From an uncultured Blautia sp. (lineage in GTDB: Bacteria; Bacillota; Clostridia; Lachnospirales; Lachnospiraceae): DNA of 8,539 nt. The position numbers and the translations under genes are program-made. The stretch covers positions 1 through 8,539 of the forward strand of contig URXG01000085.1 of NCBI GenBank assembly GCA_900551715.1, given 5' to 3'. Shown piece by piece: positions 1-7,152 of the stretch. The notes beneath the pieces were generated by a model. It was not told the DNA's origin and did no database searches. It worked only from the letters and a program-made list of their open reading frames with translations. Every line of letters begins with the position of its first letter. Position 1 is the stretch's first letter.

Positions 1-24
1 GTGATTTGGAATGCATTTTGACTC

Positions 25-58
25 GTAACTGTGAGGGTACTGAACAGTTACTATTTTT
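25..58 (+). terminator. Intrinsic terminator of a gene off the left edge
   Basis: A perfect 8-bp inverted repeat (GTAACTGT at 25-32, ACAGTTAC at 44-51) with an 11-nt loop is followed by TATTTTT at 52-58, the shape of a rho-independent terminator reading rightwards. No coding sequence is recognisable at 1-24, so the gene it serves would lie to the left. The stem has only three G/C pairs, so it is of modest stability. It could also belong to a dispersed intergenic repeat. Confidence 0.5.
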
Positions 59-63
59 GTAAC

Positions 64-90
64 AAAAAAACAGAGGTTTTTATGCCTCTG
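64..90 (-). terminator. Intrinsic terminator of the YczE-like gene, overlapping its stop codon
   Basis: Read on the minus strand, CAGAGG (90-85) pairs with CCTCTG (76-71) across an 8-nt loop and is followed at once by seven T residues (70-64). The upstream arm lies within the last codons of the membrane-protein gene, and the stop codon (82-80) sits in the loop. A terminating ribosome would therefore cover half of the hairpin. Confidence 0.75.
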
Positions 91-763
91 CTTTCTCTGT
101 CATAAATGATACAAATTTTACATGCCGGTCCATCCAGTTTCCCATCATACCAACTGCTTTTCCCATTGTAAATGCTGCCATAATAGTGCCGATTCCCAGT
201 CCGTCCAGATGTCCCAGAAAGATGCCTGTCATCAATGCTGTCACAGCAAGACAGGTTACATCAAATCCAATTTTGATCTTTGAATATTTTACTTTTGTGA
301 TGTCTGCCAGTTCCCTGGGAAAAAGGTCTGTAGGGATGATAGGAAGTCCACAGCGGTTGGAAAGTGCAATTCCAAAACTGAGGATCAGGTAACTGACAAT
401 AAAATAAACCGCTCTCTCCGGCAGCCCTGTTGGAAGAATATTCAGCCACAATTCATGAACATCCAGCATTTCACTGAATGCAAAACCAACTACAAAACTG
501 AACAGATAGGGTGCTACAAACTTTTTTCTCATGATCATAAGGGAAAGAACCAGCAGTCCCTGAAAAATATAAGTCCAGGTACCAAGAGAAATCTTGTTAA
601 ATACGTCTGAAAATGCATAGGGCACACTGGATATAGCTGAAATTCCCGAACCGGAATAAAGCATCAGCACAACCCCCAGGCTGTTGATCACCACTACAAG
701 AAGAAGGGCAAGTTCCCCTCTTATAACAGGTAAATTTTTCTGTTGTTCTGTCTTTTCTGACAT
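80..763 (-). CDS. YczE/YyaS/YitT-like (DUF6198-type) integral membrane protein
   Basis: A 227-residue, very hydrophobic protein with about six predicted membrane helices, near residues 16-36, 62-78, 83-98, 117-135, 165-184 and 188-206. The loop after helix 1 (SGSGISAISSVPYAFS, about 37-52) and the glycine-rich last segment (GLGIGTIMAAFTMGKAVG, about 188-205) resemble the YczE/YitT-type membrane proteins widespread in Firmicutes. Their function is not established; a transport or membrane-regulatory role is only a guess. The protein starts with a charged, cytoplasmic-looking N-terminus and has no signal peptide. The start at 763 is supported by GGAGG at 777-773, nine nt upstream. The gene stands alone, divergent from the glucosidase. 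The call rests on overall pattern rather than catalytic residues. Confidence 0.8.
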   Translation of the reverse strand: MSEKTEQQKNLPVIRGELALLLVVVINSLGVVLMLYSGSGISAISSVPYAFSDVFNKISLGTWTYIFQGLLVLSLMIMRKKFVAPYLFSFVVGFAFSEMLDVHELWLNILPTGLPERAVYFIVSYLILSFGIALSNRCGLPIIPTDLFPRELADITKVKYSKIKIGFDVTCLAVTALMTGIFLGHLDGLGIGTIMAAFTMGKAVGMMGNWMDRHVKFVSFMTEKAEA

Positions 764-831
764 TTATGTATACCTCCATTTTACTGTCACAGATTTCTAC
801 CAGACAGTAACTGATAATTTTTCCGTTTCTC

Positions 832-860
832 AGTGTACGCCTCCGGAGATAATTTCGCAA
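832..860 (-). promoter_or_regulatory. Candidate promoter of the YczE-like gene
   Basis: On the minus strand a -35-like TTGCGA (860-855) is separated by 17 bp from a -10-like TACACT (837-832). Each matches the SigA consensus at four of six positions. The predicted start near 825 would give a leader of about 60 nt. The fit is modest, and other AT-rich hexamers lie nearby. Confidence 0.3.
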
Positions 861-946
861 GTGATAATCTCAATGAACAAAAAGAAAAAGAAAAACAATA
901 TCAGATTTCTTTGAAAATTAATATATCACTTCTCTGCAGATACGTT

Positions 947-952
947 TATAAT
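947..952 (+). promoter_or_regulatory. Candidate -10 box of the glucosidase promoter
   Basis: A perfect TATAAT lies 77 bp upstream of the glucosidase start codon, so transcription would begin near 959. At the expected -35 distance (924-929) the sequence is TATCAC, a poor match, and there is no TGn extension. A good -10 with a poor -35 fits a promoter that needs an activator, which is common for sugar-utilisation genes. That reading is an inference. Confidence 0.45.
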
Positions 953-963
953 AGACAATACAA

Positions 964-978
964 ACTGGCATTACCAGT
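964..978 (+). promoter_or_regulatory. Inverted repeat, candidate operator of the glucosidase gene
   Basis: ACTGG-CATTA-CCAGT is a perfect 5-5-5 inverted repeat starting about five nt after the predicted transcription start. That is a typical position for a repressor operator. The half-sites resemble those of GntR/HutC-type sugar regulators (the DasR/NagR type uses ACTGG...CCA), but spacing and centre differ. No regulator gene is present in the window. Confidence 0.4.
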
Positions 979-1012
979 AAACAAAATGAATGATAACAAC
1001 TGCAATAAATTC

Positions 1013-1018
1013 AGGAGG
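1013..1018 (+). promoter_or_regulatory. Ribosome binding site that fixes the glucosidase start
   Basis: AGGAGG lies ten nt before the ATG at 1029. An in-frame ATG at 990 would add 13 residues with no family similarity and would place this site inside the coding sequence, so 1029 is the preferred start. Confidence 0.85.
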
Positions 1019-1028
1019 AACAATTATT

Positions 1029-2702
1029 ATGAAACGTAAATGGTGGCAGGACAAGATCGCCTATCAGATCTATCCAAAAAGTTTTAATGATTCCAACAAT
1101 GACGGTATCGGTGATATTCCCGGTATTATAGAAAAAATTGATTATCTGAAGGACCTTGGAGTAGACATCCTGTGGATTTCTCCCTGTTATCCTTCTCCTT
1201 TTGCAGATCAGGGATATGATATTTCAGATTATTACGGAATCCATCCTTCTTTCGGTACTCTGGAAGATATGGACCGCCTTCTTGTAGAAGCAAAGAAAAG
1301 AGATATGTACATAATCCTGGATCTGGTAGTGAACCACTGCTCAGATGAACACGAATGGTTCCAGAAAGCCTGCCAGGATCCTGATGGAAAATATGGAAAC
1401 TTCTTTTATATTGAAGACCGTAAAGAAGGGGAACTTCCCTGTAACTGGAGAAGTTATTTCGGCGGATCTGTATGGGAATCACTTCCGGGACATCCGGACA
1501 AACAGTACCTGCATGTTTTCCATAAAAAACAGCCGGATCTGAACTGGGAAAACCCTGAAGTTCGTGAAGAAGTTTACAAAAACATCAACTGGTGGCTGGA
1601 TCGCGGAGTCAGCGGTTTCCGTATTGATGCTATTATCAATATTAAGAAAAAACTGCCTTTCCAGGACTATCCTGCTGACAGACCAGACGGGCTTTCCAGC
1701 ATTCACTACATGCTTCAGGATGCCAACGGCATAGGAGAATTTCTGGGGGAAATGCGCGATCGGACTTTTGCCCCACATAATGCTTTTTCTGTAGGGGAGG
1801 TCTTTAATGAAAAAGATGAAGAACTTCCGGATTTTATTGGTGATAACGGATATTTCTCCAGTATGTTTGATTTTTCTGCTGAGATTTTTGGTAGCAGTGA
1901 CAAAGGCTGGTACGACCATACTCCCATCACTCCGGATGATTATAAGAAATGTTGTTTCACTTCACAGAAGCGTGTAAATCACATTGGTTTTCTTTCCAAT
2001 ATCATCGAAAACCATGACGAACCCAGAGGTGTTTCCCGCTACATTCCGGAGGGAGATCTTTCTCTTCACAGCAAGAAACTGCTGGCAACTATGTACTTTA
2101 TGCTAAAAGGAATGCCTTTTATCTATCAGGGGCAGGAAATCGGAATGGAAAATCTTTCTTTCCAGTCTATCGCTGAAATCGATGATATCAGCACCATTGA
2201 TCAGTATCATGTTGCTCTGGATGCAGGACTTTCCGAAAAAGAAGCTCTTGCCTGTGTTTCCAGATACAGTCGTGACAATGCACGTACACCGGTTCAGTGG
2301 GACAATTCTGTAAATGCAGGATTTTCCAGGGAACAGCCTTGGCTTTCGGTGAATCCCAATTATAAGCAAATTAATGTAGCTTCCCAGATCCGGGACCCGG
2401 AATCTCTTCTTTCTTATTATAAGAAGCTGACTGCACTGCGGAAGAATCCTGTTTACAAAGAAACTTTGGTATATGGAGATTTTGTTCCATATATGGAAGA
2501 CCGGCACAACCTGATGGCTTATTACAGAAAAGGGGACAAAACTCTTCTGGTTCTTGGAAACTTCCAGAAAGCTCCTCAGACTGTAAAACTACCAGTCTCA
2601 TATAAAGAAATTCTTCTTAACAACTATCCTGCGCTAAAAATCACAGAGGATTCTGTAGTCCTGGATGATTATCAGGCTGTGATCCTGGAACTGGAGAATT
2701 AA
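1029..2702 (+). CDS. GH13 alpha-glucosidase (oligo-1,6-glucosidase-like, GH13_31 type)
   Basis: A 557-residue cytoplasmic glycoside hydrolase expected to release glucose from the non-reducing end of short alpha-glucosides. All GH13 regions are visible: region I DLVVNH at 98-103, QPDLN at 168-172, region II GFRID with nucleophile Asp200, region III with acid/base Glu257 (SVGEVF), and region IV ENHDEPR with Asp330. A metal-binding loop (D21, N23, D25, D29) and the late ARTPVQWD motif are typical of GH13_31, as is the length. There is no signal peptide, so the substrates are imported oligosaccharides. The residue after the nucleophile is Ala201, where alpha-1,6-specific enzymes have Val, so preference for isomaltose over maltose or sucrose cannot be assumed. 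Trehalose-6-phosphate hydrolase is a less likely alternative. The gene is a single unit with no sugar transporter beside it. Confidence 0.93.
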   Translation: MKRKWWQDKIAYQIYPKSFNDSNNDGIGDIPGIIEKIDYLKDLGVDILWISPCYPSPFADQGYDISDYYGIHPSFGTLEDMDRLLVEAKKRDMYIILDLVVNHCSDEHEWFQKACQDPDGKYGNFFYIEDRKEGELPCNWRSYFGGSVWESLPGHPDKQYLHVFHKKQPDLNWENPEVREEVYKNINWWLDRGVSGFRIDAIINIKKKLPFQDYPADRPDGLSSIHYMLQDANGIGEFLGEMRDRTFAPHNAFSVGEVFNEKDEELPDFIGDNGYFSSMFDFSAEIFGSSDKGWYDHTPITPDDYKKCCFTSQKRVNHIGFLSNIIENHDEPRGVSRYIPEGDLSLHSKKLLATMYFMLKGMPFIYQGQEIGMENLSFQSIAEIDDISTIDQYHVALDAGLSEKEALACVSRYSRDNARTPVQWDNSVNAGFSREQPWLSVNPNYKQINVASQIRDPESLLSYYKKLTALRKNPVYKETLVYGDFVPYMEDRHNLMAYYRKGDKTLLVLGNFQKAPQTVKLPVSYKEILLNNYPALKITEDSVVLDDYQAVILELEN

Positions 2703-2755
2703 AATTCCACTGACTGTGAAATTTTGAATCTTATTTTCATTTCCAAAACAGAAAA

Positions 2756-2796
2756 ATCCCCATGAAGGTTATATTGTACGAAACCTTTATGGGGAT
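2756..2796. terminator. Shared bidirectional terminator between glucosidase and fprA
   Basis: A 15-bp stem (2756-2770 with 2782-2796) contains one G-T wobble and an 11-nt loop, and sits between the two convergent stop codons. On the minus strand it is followed by a T-rich tail (TTTTCTGTTTT), giving a strong terminator for fprA. On the plus strand the tail (ATCTTGTATATT) is weaker but may still terminate the glucosidase transcript. Confidence 0.85.
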
Positions 2797-2825
2797 ATCT
2801 TGTATATTATGGGGCTTTCAGATCT

Positions 2826-3986
2826 TTATTTACACAGTTCTTCTGCCATAGCATCAATCTCTGCTATATTTTCTTCGCTGAGAGAAGACATAACTTTTAC
2901 ATTCTTCTCCAGCCAGGTGATGTTTTTGCTCTTTTCAAACATTCCCTTCATAACTTTGGCTGCTGTAGGAGCCCAGCTTCCGTTTTCAATAAGACCGATG
3001 GTACGATTCTGGTAATTACGTTCTGTCAGGTTCTCAATGTATGTACGCATGAATGGGAAAATATCGGCGTTATATGTAATTGTAGCCAGAACAAGTTTGC
3101 CATAACGGAATGCATCTTCCACTGCTTCTGCCATATCTTCTCTTGCAAGATCACATAATACAACTTTCGGACAGCCTTTCTCTTCCAGTTTCTGCGCAAG
3201 AAGTTCTGCTGCTTTCTTTGTGTTTCCATAAACAGAAGTGTAAGCGATCATAACGCCTTCGGTTTCTACTTTGTAGGAAGACCAGATGTCATATTTCTCC
3301 AGGTAATGTCCCAGATTCTCTGTAAGGATCGGTCCATGAAGCGGGCAGATCGTCTGGATATCCAATGTTGCAGCTGCTTTCAGAAGTTTTTGAACCTGCG
3401 GTCCGTATTTTCCAACGATTCCGATGTAGTAACGACGTGCTTCGCAGTCCCAGTCCTCTTCTACATCGAGAGCGCCGAATTTACCAAATCCGTCTGCGGA
3501 GAAAAGTACCTTGTCTGTGCTGTCATAAGTAACCATAACTTCCGGCCAGTGAACCATCGGTGCAAATACAAAGGTCAGAACATGTTTGCCCAGTGTCAGG
3601 CTGTCTCCGTTGGCAACTACCAGTTTCTTATCTTCTGCCAGATTCATTCCTCTGAAGAAATTTCCCATCATGGTGAAAGTCTTGGTGTTGGCAACAACTG
3701 TTGTCTCCGGATATGCTTTCATGAAATTCTCAATATTGGCTGCATGGTCCGGTTCCATATGCTGTACTACCAGATAATCCGGTTTTGCACCATTCAAAAC
3801 TTTGGCGATATTTCCCAGCCATTCTTCTGTAAAATTAATATCTACAGTATCCATGACTGCGATCTTTTCGTCCATGATCACATAAGAGTTGTAAGACATA
3901 CCGTTTGGCACTACATACTGTCCTTCAAACAGATCCACCTGATGGTCATTAACGCCTACATAATAAATATCATTTCCGATTTTCAT
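2826..3986 (-). CDS. fprA: Class A flavodiiron protein (FprA-type oxygen/nitric oxide reductase)
   Basis: A 386-residue soluble enzyme that reduces O2 to water, or NO to N2O, and so protects anaerobes. The N-terminal metallo-beta-lactamase domain (about 1-240) carries the complete diiron ligand set: HxExDH at 76-81 (His76, Glu78, Asp80, His81), His146, Asp165 and His217. The C-terminal flavodoxin domain (about 245-386) begins with the FMN phosphate loop SVYGNT at 251-256. There is no fused rubredoxin or flavin reductase domain, so electrons must come from separate rubredoxin or reductase proteins not encoded here. Length is normal for class A. The start is supported by AAGGAGG at 4004-3998, 11 nt upstream. 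It has its own strong promoter and the shared terminator, so it is probably monocistronic. Confidence 0.96.
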   Translation of the reverse strand: MKIGNDIYYVGVNDHQVDLFEGQYVVPNGMSYNSYVIMDEKIAVMDTVDINFTEEWLGNIAKVLNGAKPDYLVVQHMEPDHAANIENFMKAYPETTVVANTKTFTMMGNFFRGMNLAEDKKLVVANGDSLTLGKHVLTFVFAPMVHWPEVMVTYDSTDKVLFSADGFGKFGALDVEEDWDCEARRYYIGIVGKYGPQVQKLLKAAATLDIQTICPLHGPILTENLGHYLEKYDIWSSYKVETEGVMIAYTSVYGNTKKAAELLAQKLEEKGCPKVVLCDLAREDMAEAVEDAFRYGKLVLATITYNADIFPFMRTYIENLTERNYQNRTIGLIENGSWAPTAAKVMKGMFEKSKNITWLEKNVKVMSSLSEENIAEIDAMAEELCK

Positions 3987-4015
3987 TGTAACACGTACCT
4001 CCTTATTGGGCTGAG

Positions 4016-4029
4016 TAAAATATATTTTA
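4016..4029 (-). promoter_or_regulatory. AT-only palindrome in the fprA leader
   Basis: TAAAATATATTTTA is a perfect 14-bp palindrome about 28-41 nt downstream of the predicted fprA transcription start. Its position would suit a repressor operator. The arms superficially recall Fur/PerR-type AT-rich boxes but do not match the 7-1-7 PerR consensus. In such AT-rich DNA it may be chance. Confidence 0.25.
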
Positions 4030-4063
4030 GCTTTTTTATTTCTTCTCTTTCTCTTCTTTGCTT

Positions 4064-4092
4064 ATTATATCCACTCTTTTCCATAAAAGCAA
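4064..4092 (-). promoter_or_regulatory. SigA-type promoter of fprA
   Basis: On the minus strand TTGCTT (4092-4087), a 17-bp spacer and a perfect TATAAT (4069-4064) form a near-consensus promoter. Transcription would start near 4057, leaving a purine-rich leader of about 70 nt. It lies between the EamA stop codon and fprA, so fprA does not depend on read-through. Confidence 0.75.
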
Positions 4093-4153
4093 TAGGTATG
4101 TGCTGTATTCTTGACATCTTTTATCAAGTTTATGCATTAGTGTTATTCTATCG

Positions 4154-5041
4154 TTATTTATTGGTTTGTTTCGCTTTTCCGGACACTTTCATATTATAGA
4201 TGAACATTCCCAGTGATGCCAGAATGATCAGGACATAACCAATAAAGCTGTATTTGTCCGGAATCTCTCCAAAAAGGAAAAAACCAAGAAGTGTAGCAAA
4301 AATGATCTGAGAATAATCAAATATGGATATCTTTCCTGCCGGTGCACAGGTATAGGCTGCAGTAACAGTAAACTGTCCACCTGCTGCAAACAATCCTGCC
4401 ATAAGAAGAGTCAGCAGCTGTTTCATAGTCATGGGCGTATAGTCAAAAAGCAACACCGGAAGAAGAAGCAGACAGGAGAATAAGGAAAAGCAAAATACGA
4501 TCACCGGTCCGGGCACACCTTTATTTCCCAGTGCTCTTACCATGGTATAAGCCAGTCCTGCTCCCAGGCCTCCCAGGACACCGATCAGTGCCGGAACCAT
4601 GGCGGCATTCTGAAATCCCGGTTTTACTACAAACAGACAGCCTGCGAATGCAAGAATAACAAACAGACCCTGGGTTAGTTTAATTTTTTCTTTCAGAAGT
4701 AAAAAAGAAAAAATTATGGCAAAAAATGGTGACAGTTTATTAAGGATAGATGCATCTGCCACCAGCAAGTGATCAATTGCATAATAGTTACACAAAATTC
4801 CAAGGGTACCACCTGCACAGCGGACAAACATCGGTACCCAACAATCTTTCTGAACTTTTGGTACTATATGCTTCTGGAAAAGAATCACAGCCGCAAAAAA
4901 TGTTGCAACCATATTTCGGAAGAAACTTTTCTGAAAGAAGGGAAGATCTCCTGCCAGACGCACACTTACATTCATACACGCAAAGAAAAATGCTGACAGA
5001 ATGATCATAACCATTCCTTTAATGTAATTTTCCTGTTTCAT
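4154..5041 (-). CDS. EamA/DMT-superfamily permease
   Basis: A 295-residue membrane protein with about ten helices arranged as two EamA repeats (about 7-140 and 152-284), the layout of drug/metabolite transporters. Each repeat ends in the usual short acidic turn followed by a helix (LLKEKI at 115-120, FGEIPD at 257-262). Members export amino acids, nucleobases or other metabolites; the substrate cannot be told from sequence. The N-terminus enters the membrane directly without a cleavable signal. The start at 5041 has AAGGTGG at 5057-5051, nine nt upstream. The gene begins only 51 nt after tRNA-Gly on the same strand and has no obvious promoter of its own, so it may be expressed from the tRNA promoter. 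No convincing terminator follows it. Confidence 0.9.
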   Translation of the reverse strand: MKQENYIKGMVMIILSAFFFACMNVSVRLAGDLPFFQKSFFRNMVATFFAAVILFQKHIVPKVQKDCWVPMFVRCAGGTLGILCNYYAIDHLLVADASILNKLSPFFAIIFSFLLLKEKIKLTQGLFVILAFAGCLFVVKPGFQNAAMVPALIGVLGGLGAGLAYTMVRALGNKGVPGPVIVFCFSLFSCLLLLPVLLFDYTPMTMKQLLTLLMAGLFAAGGQFTVTAAYTCAPAGKISIFDYSQIIFATLLGFFLFGEIPDKYSFIGYVLIILASLGMFIYNMKVSGKAKQTNK

Positions 5042-5092
5042 GTTGTTGATCCACCTTTCTTCCCATGTGCTTTATAAAAGGGCAACAAAAAA

Positions 5093-5163
5093 AGCGGGTG
5101 ATGGGAATCGAACCCACGTATCCAGCTTGGAAGGCTGGTGTTCTACCATTGAACTACACCCGC
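5093..5163 (-). tRNA. tRNA-Gly (anticodon UCC)
   Basis: On the minus strand the sequence folds into a complete cloverleaf. The acceptor stem GCGGGTG/CACCCGC has 7 bp, the D arm has GTTC/GAAC, and the anticodon stem is CCAGC/GCTGG with loop CTTCCAA and anticodon TCC at 5131-5129. The variable loop is short, and the T arm GTGGG/CCCAT carries the TTCGATT loop. The length is 71 nt including the discriminator T. No CCA is encoded: the discriminator runs straight into a T-run, so CCA must be added enzymatically. Confidence 0.98.
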
Positions 5164-5181
5164 ATCTGCAATGCATGATTT

Positions 5182-5209
5182 ATAATACCACATTCTGAAA
5201 AAAATGCAA
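5182..5209 (-). promoter_or_regulatory. Promoter of tRNA-Gly (and possibly the EamA gene)
   Basis: On the minus strand TTGCAT (5209-5204), a 16-bp spacer and an extended -10, TGG-TATTAT (hexamer at 5187-5182), place a start near 5175, about 12 nt before the mature tRNA 5' end. This short leader is typical of tRNA genes. The rest of 5188-5254 is AT-rich with no hairpin that would terminate the ABC-exporter transcript. Confidence 0.65.
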
Positions 5210-5254
5210 GCAGATTTTATATATTTTTTTAATTTTTTTATTTGTACATATTGT

Positions 5255-7003
5255 TTACTCTTTTAATTCCTGTGTGTGGACCAGTGAAGCATAGATGCCC
5301 TCTTTTTTCATTAGCTCCTCATGTGTTCCTTTTTCTATGATCTGCCCCTGCTCAATTACAGCAATGTCATCTGCATTTTTTACAGTAGAAAGTCTGTGTG
5401 CAATGATGATGGTTGTCCTTCCCTTTGCCAGTTTTTCAAAGGTTTTCTGAATCTTTGCCTCTGTTACACTATCCAAAGCCGAGGTAGCTTCATCCAGAAT
5501 CAGAATTGGCGGATTTTTCAGGAAAATACGCGCGATAGAAATTCGTTGCTTCTGTCCACCGGAAAGAAGGGCTCCTCTTTCTCCTACATTCGTATCAAAA
5601 CCATTCGGCATTTCCATAATATCATCATAAATTTCAGCCATTTTGGCTGCCTGGATAATTTCATCCATAGTTGCATCCAGTTTTCCATAACGGATATTTT
5701 CTGCAATACTGTCTGCAAAAAGGAAAACCTCCTGCTGCACTACACCGATATTTTTGTGGAGAGATTCCTGGGTTGCTTTCCTTACATCCACACCATCAAT
5801 ACAGATACTTCCCTCCGTCACATCATAAAATCTGGGTATCAACTGACTGAGGGTTGTTTTACCGCCACCGGAAGATCCTACAAATGCAATTGTTTCTCCT
5901 GGTACAATGTGGAGAGAAACATCCTGAAGCACCTCGTGATCTCCCTCATAGGCAAATCCTACATGGTCAATATCAATTTTTCCTTTTATATCCTTAAGTT
6001 CTCTTGCATCCGATGCATCTTTCAGAGTTGCATCCGTTCTCATTAACTGTACATACCTGTGGAGGCTGGCAGTTCCATTGGCGATCAGTTCCACCGTTGT
6101 AGAAAGCTTTCGCACCGGATTTACAAAAGTAGACACGTACAGGCTGAATGTGATCAGATCAATGATATTTAACTGATCGGACATGATCAAGGCACCGCCT
6201 ACGGCAATCACGATTGCAGACAGAATACACATAAAAAATTCCATTACTGCATTAAAGCGCCCCATAGCCCTGTAAAAATCCGCCTTGGAATCACGATAAC
6301 TTAAATTCGCAGAATCAAATTTATCCAGCTCTTTTTCCTCATTGGCAAAGGCTTTGGCTGTACGAAGGCCGGAAAGCCCGGATTCAAAATCTGTATTAAT
6401 AGCAGCCATTTCCTTTTTTACATTACGGGATGCAGTCTGCATGGAAAAACGACATTTCCACACAACCATCAGAAAAACTGGAATGGTCACAGCGATCACC
6501 AGTGCCAGTTTCCACTGAATAGTAAACATGATGATCAGGGCGCCTATAATGGTCACTGTAGAAATAAAAATATCTTCCGGTGCGTGATGTGCAAATTCTG
6601 TAATATCAAATAATTCAGATGTGAGCTGACTCATCAGCTGCCCCACCCGGGCATTGTCAAAATACGAGTAACTCAATTCCTGAATATGCTGAAACAGATC
6701 ACGTCGAAAATCCGTCTCTATCCTTACTCCAAAGGTGTGTCCCCAGTAAGTAATGATATAAGTAAATACTGACCGCAAAATATAGGCACAAAATACAACC
6801 AGCATCACTGTCCAGAATGTTCTCCATGCATTATCTGGAAGAAGCTTATACATACACCACCTGGAAATGAATGGAAATGCCAGATCGATCATAGCAATTG
6901 CCAGTGCACATACCATATCCAGTAAAAACAGTTTTCTGTGGGGCTTAAAATACGACAGAAAAATCTGCATTTCACTTTTATTCTTAAAATCTTTCTGATT
7001 CAT
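5255..7003 (-). CDS. ABC exporter, fused membrane and ATPase domains (MsbA/BmrA/LmrA-like)
   Basis: A 582-residue half-transporter. The N-terminal type I exporter domain (about 15-315) has six predicted helices, and the ATPase domain spans about 340-580. The nucleotide-binding motifs are complete: Walker A GSSGGGKT at 376-383, Q-loop near Gln423-424, signature LSGGQ at 480-484, Walker B ending in Asp504 with catalytic Glu505, D-loop SALD at 508-511 and H-loop His536. Intact catalytic residues and the lack of an adjacent partner gene suggest a homodimer exporting drugs, lipids or peptides; the substrate is not visible. There is no peptidase domain, so it is not a bacteriocin-processing exporter. 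The start at 7003 follows AGGAGAG (7015-7009) by seven nt. Confidence 0.94.
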   Translation of the reverse strand: MNQKDFKNKSEMQIFLSYFKPHRKLFLLDMVCALAIAMIDLAFPFISRWCMYKLLPDNAWRTFWTVMLVVFCAYILRSVFTYIITYWGHTFGVRIETDFRRDLFQHIQELSYSYFDNARVGQLMSQLTSELFDITEFAHHAPEDIFISTVTIIGALIIMFTIQWKLALVIAVTIPVFLMVVWKCRFSMQTASRNVKKEMAAINTDFESGLSGLRTAKAFANEEKELDKFDSANLSYRDSKADFYRAMGRFNAVMEFFMCILSAIVIAVGGALIMSDQLNIIDLITFSLYVSTFVNPVRKLSTTVELIANGTASLHRYVQLMRTDATLKDASDARELKDIKGKIDIDHVGFAYEGDHEVLQDVSLHIVPGETIAFVGSSGGGKTTLSQLIPRFYDVTEGSICIDGVDVRKATQESLHKNIGVVQQEVFLFADSIAENIRYGKLDATMDEIIQAAKMAEIYDDIMEMPNGFDTNVGERGALLSGGQKQRISIARIFLKNPPILILDEATSALDSVTEAKIQKTFEKLAKGRTTIIIAHRLSTVKNADDIAVIEQGQIIEKGTHEELMKKEGIYASLVHTQELKE

Positions 7004-7123
7004 CTTCTCTCTCCTGATTTCCTTTTTTAATTTCTTTTTTCTCCATGTAATTTCTTTTAGTATTCCACCGCTGCTACTTCTGTCATTTTTTTCATTTTAT
7101 TTCTCACTCACTTTCTGGAAACA

Positions 7124-7152
7124 ATCTTAGCACAAAATTCTGTTTTAGGCAA
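7124..7152 (-). promoter_or_regulatory. Candidate promoter of the ABC exporter
   Basis: On the minus strand TTGCCT (7152-7147) lies 17 bp from an extended -10, TGC-TAAGAT (hexamer at 7129-7124). The predicted start near 7117 gives a leader of about 110 nt. The -35 box overlaps the last T residues of the hsp20 terminator, so the two units are packed tightly. Apart from this, 7004-7150 is a purine/pyrimidine-skewed leader with no recognisable gene. Confidence 0.5.

Noticed and set aside
990..1028. Upstream ATG extending the glucosidase by 13 residues
   Set aside because: The extension has no family similarity and contains the AGGAGG site that correctly spaces the ATG at 1029.
4130..4153. Terminator after the EamA gene
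   Set aside because: Only a weak 5-bp CTTGA/TCAAG pairing without a T-run lies nearby, so I do not call a terminator.
3306..4199. 297-codon plus-strand open frame opposite fprA
   Set aside because: It lies antisense to a protein with a complete diiron ligand set and FMN loop; its translation is a Cys/Phe/Ile-rich shadow with no recognisable domain and no good ribosome binding site.
5093..5163. tRNA gene as an integration (att) site of a mobile element
   Set aside because: No integrase, no repeated tRNA 3' end and no phage-like genes are seen on either side within the window.
5321..6046. 241-codon plus-strand open frame opposite the ABC exporter ATPase domain
   Set aside because: Antisense to conserved ATPase motifs, low-complexity composition rich in Cys, Ser and Phe, no promoter or ribosome binding site.
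7057..7095. 12-codon minus-strand leader ORF (MKKMTEVAAVEY) in front of the ABC exporter
   Set aside because: It would fit a translational attenuator, as known for some multidrug ABC operons, but it has no good Shine-Dalgarno sequence and no terminator/antiterminator pair lies between it and the gene.
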